Part shown: piece after piece, positions 4,542 to 5,432 of the stretch
Layout: each line of letters begins with the position of its first letter
How positions within the stretch are numbered: position 1 is the first letter of the stretch
Source: Chloroflexota bacterium
Lineage (GTDB): Bacteria; Chloroflexota; Anaerolineae; Caldilineales; Caldilineaceae
Direction: 5' to 3'
DNA length: 5,432 nucleotides
Assembly: GCA_003577005.1 (NCBI GenBank)
Contig: QEUW01000608.1
Span: 1-5,432 of the forward strand
Notes under the pieces: generated by a model
Told to the model about the DNA's origin: nothing
Seen by the model: the letters and a program-made list of their open reading frames with translations, nothing else
Database searches by the model: none
Position numbers and translations under genes: made by a program

Positions 4542-5393
4542 TTTTCTCTGCCAGCGGCTGGGGTTGATGCCCGGCGCTGCGCTGGCCATGTTGGCCGGTT
4601 TGTTGCCGCCGCCAAAGTCCCAGTGGCGGGTGTTGCGGTCGGCAAAGAAGGGGCGGACGGCGGCGGGCAGCCCGGCGAGGTCTGCGGGGTCCCACGGCTC
4701 GACCTGGGGCGCGACCGGTCCGGCCCAGGCCGGGCGGTAGGCGATGGCGAGCATCTCGCGCGGCCGGTCGCCTGTGTTGGGAAAGTTGCCGTGGAACACT
4801 TTGTGGTTGATCAGCACTGCCGACCCAGCCTTGGCCGTCACCATCACCTCTTCGGGATGGGCGGCATAGCGTTTGTAGGGGTTGGCGTCGGCGTGAAACG
4901 AGAGATGCGAGCGGGGCACCACCCGGAAGGGCGACACCTGCGGGGTGAGATCGTCCAGGTAATAGAGCACCCGCACCATAAAGGGACAACTACCCTCATA
5001 GCCAAAAATCTCTGACCCGTAGGGCTGTCCGTCGGTGTGCAGGCTGATCCCCGGATGGCCCGGCTCGGAGCGGGCATAAGCGTAGGACATAAAGATGATC
5101 TCATCGCCAAACAACTCGCGCAAAAAAGCGATGGCCGGCGCATGGGCGATCAGGTCGGTGATCGCACCGCCGGCAAATTGCACCTTGGGCTTTACCTGCT
5201 GGTGGACGCTATAGTCCACCGCAAAGGTCGCCAGCCGGGCCGTCTCGTCCTTCAACCGGGCAATGTGATCCGCCGTGAGCAGGTTGGGCAAAACGAGATA
5301 GCCTTCGACTTCGATCTGTTGGATCTGTTCGCCCAGTGTGAGCTGCGACCAATCACGGTCGTCGATGCGCATATGTCCATTCGCCATCGCCAT
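4539..5393 (-). CDS. Phytanoyl-CoA dioxygenase (PhyH)-family Fe(II)/2-oxoglutarate-dependent oxygenase
   Basis: The 284-aa product has the PhyH jelly-roll arrangement. The N-terminus contains the typical QIEVEGYLVLPNLLTADHIARLKDE segment (about 26-50). The metal triad is visible: H119 and D121 in SLHTDGQPYG, and H201 in NHKVFHGNFPNTGDRPREM. R212, eleven residues after the distal histidine, is the expected 2-oxoglutarate carboxylate ligand. Between them, VRVLYYLDDLTPQVSPFRVVPRSHL matches the family's central strands and xGxLxVxPGSH-like turn. The enzyme should be a soluble hydroxylase consuming O2 and 2-oxoglutarate. PhyH-family substrates range widely, so phytanoyl-CoA should not be assumed. 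The ATG at 5393 has GAGG (5402-5399) 5 nt upstream. A GTG at 5411 with GGAG 6 nt upstream is a real alternative, adding six residues encoded by the leading repeat. Confidence 0.87.
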   Translation of the reverse strand: MAMANGHMRIDDRDWSQLTLGEQIQQIEVEGYLVLPNLLTADHIARLKDETARLATFAVDYSVHQQVKPKVQFAGGAITDLIAHAPAIAFLRELFGDEIIFMSYAYARSEPGHPGISLHTDGQPYGSEIFGYEGSCPFMVRVLYYLDDLTPQVSPFRVVPRSHLSFHADANPYKRYAAHPEEVMVTAKAGSAVLINHKVFHGNFPNTGDRPREMLAIAYRPAWAGPVAPQVEPWDPADLAGLPAAVRPFFADRNTRHWDFGGGNKPANMASAAPGINPSRWQRK

Positions 5394-5398
5394 ATCAA

Positions 5399-5432
5399 CC
5401 TCACTTATCACTCGTCACTCCTCACTCATCAC
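5399..5432. repeat. Degenerate GTGAGGAGTGA/GTGATGAGTGA short tandem repeats upstream of the PhyH gene
   Basis: On the minus strand this stretch reads as imperfect 7-10 nt units (GTGATGA, GTGAGGA, GTGACGA, GTGATAA, GTGAGG), running off the right edge of the window. The units double as Shine-Dalgarno-like sequences for the PhyH gene. The same TCACTCCTCA core flanks the other end of that gene at 4532-4541. This matches the style of STRR-type intergenic heptads. Only part of it is in the window. Confidence 0.6.

Noticed and set aside
4506..5015. Plus-strand open frame of 169 codons opposite the PhyH gene
   Set aside because: It is the antisense of a gene with an intact HxD...H metal triad; the translation is low-complexity Gly/Val/Arg.
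5399..5432. CRISPR repeats
   Set aside because: The units are 7-10 nt, degenerate and contiguous, with no unique spacers of uniform length.

Overview
The window reads as high-GC bacterial DNA, most plausibly a member of the Chloroflexota (Anaerolineae/Caldilineae-like). This is inferred from the style of the lipoprotein leader at the left edge (a VSAC lipobox followed by an Ala/Pro-rich linker, as in many Chloroflexota solute-binding proteins), from the gene mix, and from the abundant short palindromic and heptad-type repeats between genes. No rRNA or other marker is present, so the taxonomy is a guess.

All supported genes lie on the minus strand and are read from right to left. In transcription order they are: a phytanoyl-CoA dioxygenase (PhyH)-family Fe(II)/2-oxoglutarate oxygenase (5393-4539); a DAO-family FAD-dependent oxidoreductase (4457-3549) whose C-terminal part continues in another frame (3555-3307), so the gene looks broken; a 166-aa protein with a RelE/BECR-like C-terminus (3275-2775); a 138-aa helical partner 4 nt downstream (2770-2354); a class IV PLP aminotransferase that starts 1 nt after that partner (2352-1426); a medium-chain dehydrogenase without recognisable zinc ligands (1350-349); and the first 40 codons of a secreted lipoprotein (122-1), probably an ABC-transporter solute-binding protein.

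The oxygenase, FAD oxidoreductase, aminotransferase, dehydrogenase and lipoprotein together look like a small-molecule (amine, amino acid or sugar derivative) uptake and catabolism cluster, with no substrate identifiable. The two small genes in the middle do not fit this theme. By hand count 2401-3300 is about 54% G+C, against roughly 65-75% in sampled stretches of the FAD gene and the dehydrogenase. The pair looks like a toxin/antitoxin or toxin/immunity cassette inserted between the oxidoreductase and the aminotransferase, and it is the most interesting content of the window.

The intergenic spaces are rich in repeats: a perfect 15-bp hairpin (190-222), a 19-bp inverted repeat with self-palindromic arms (259-324), a tandem octamer at the aminotransferase 3' end (1422-1437), and TGAGGAGTGA-type repeats on both sides of the oxygenase gene (4491-4541 and 5399-5432). 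Two of these repeats contain the stop codon of the preceding gene. No tRNA, rRNA, CRISPR array, transposase or convincing intrinsic terminator was seen.
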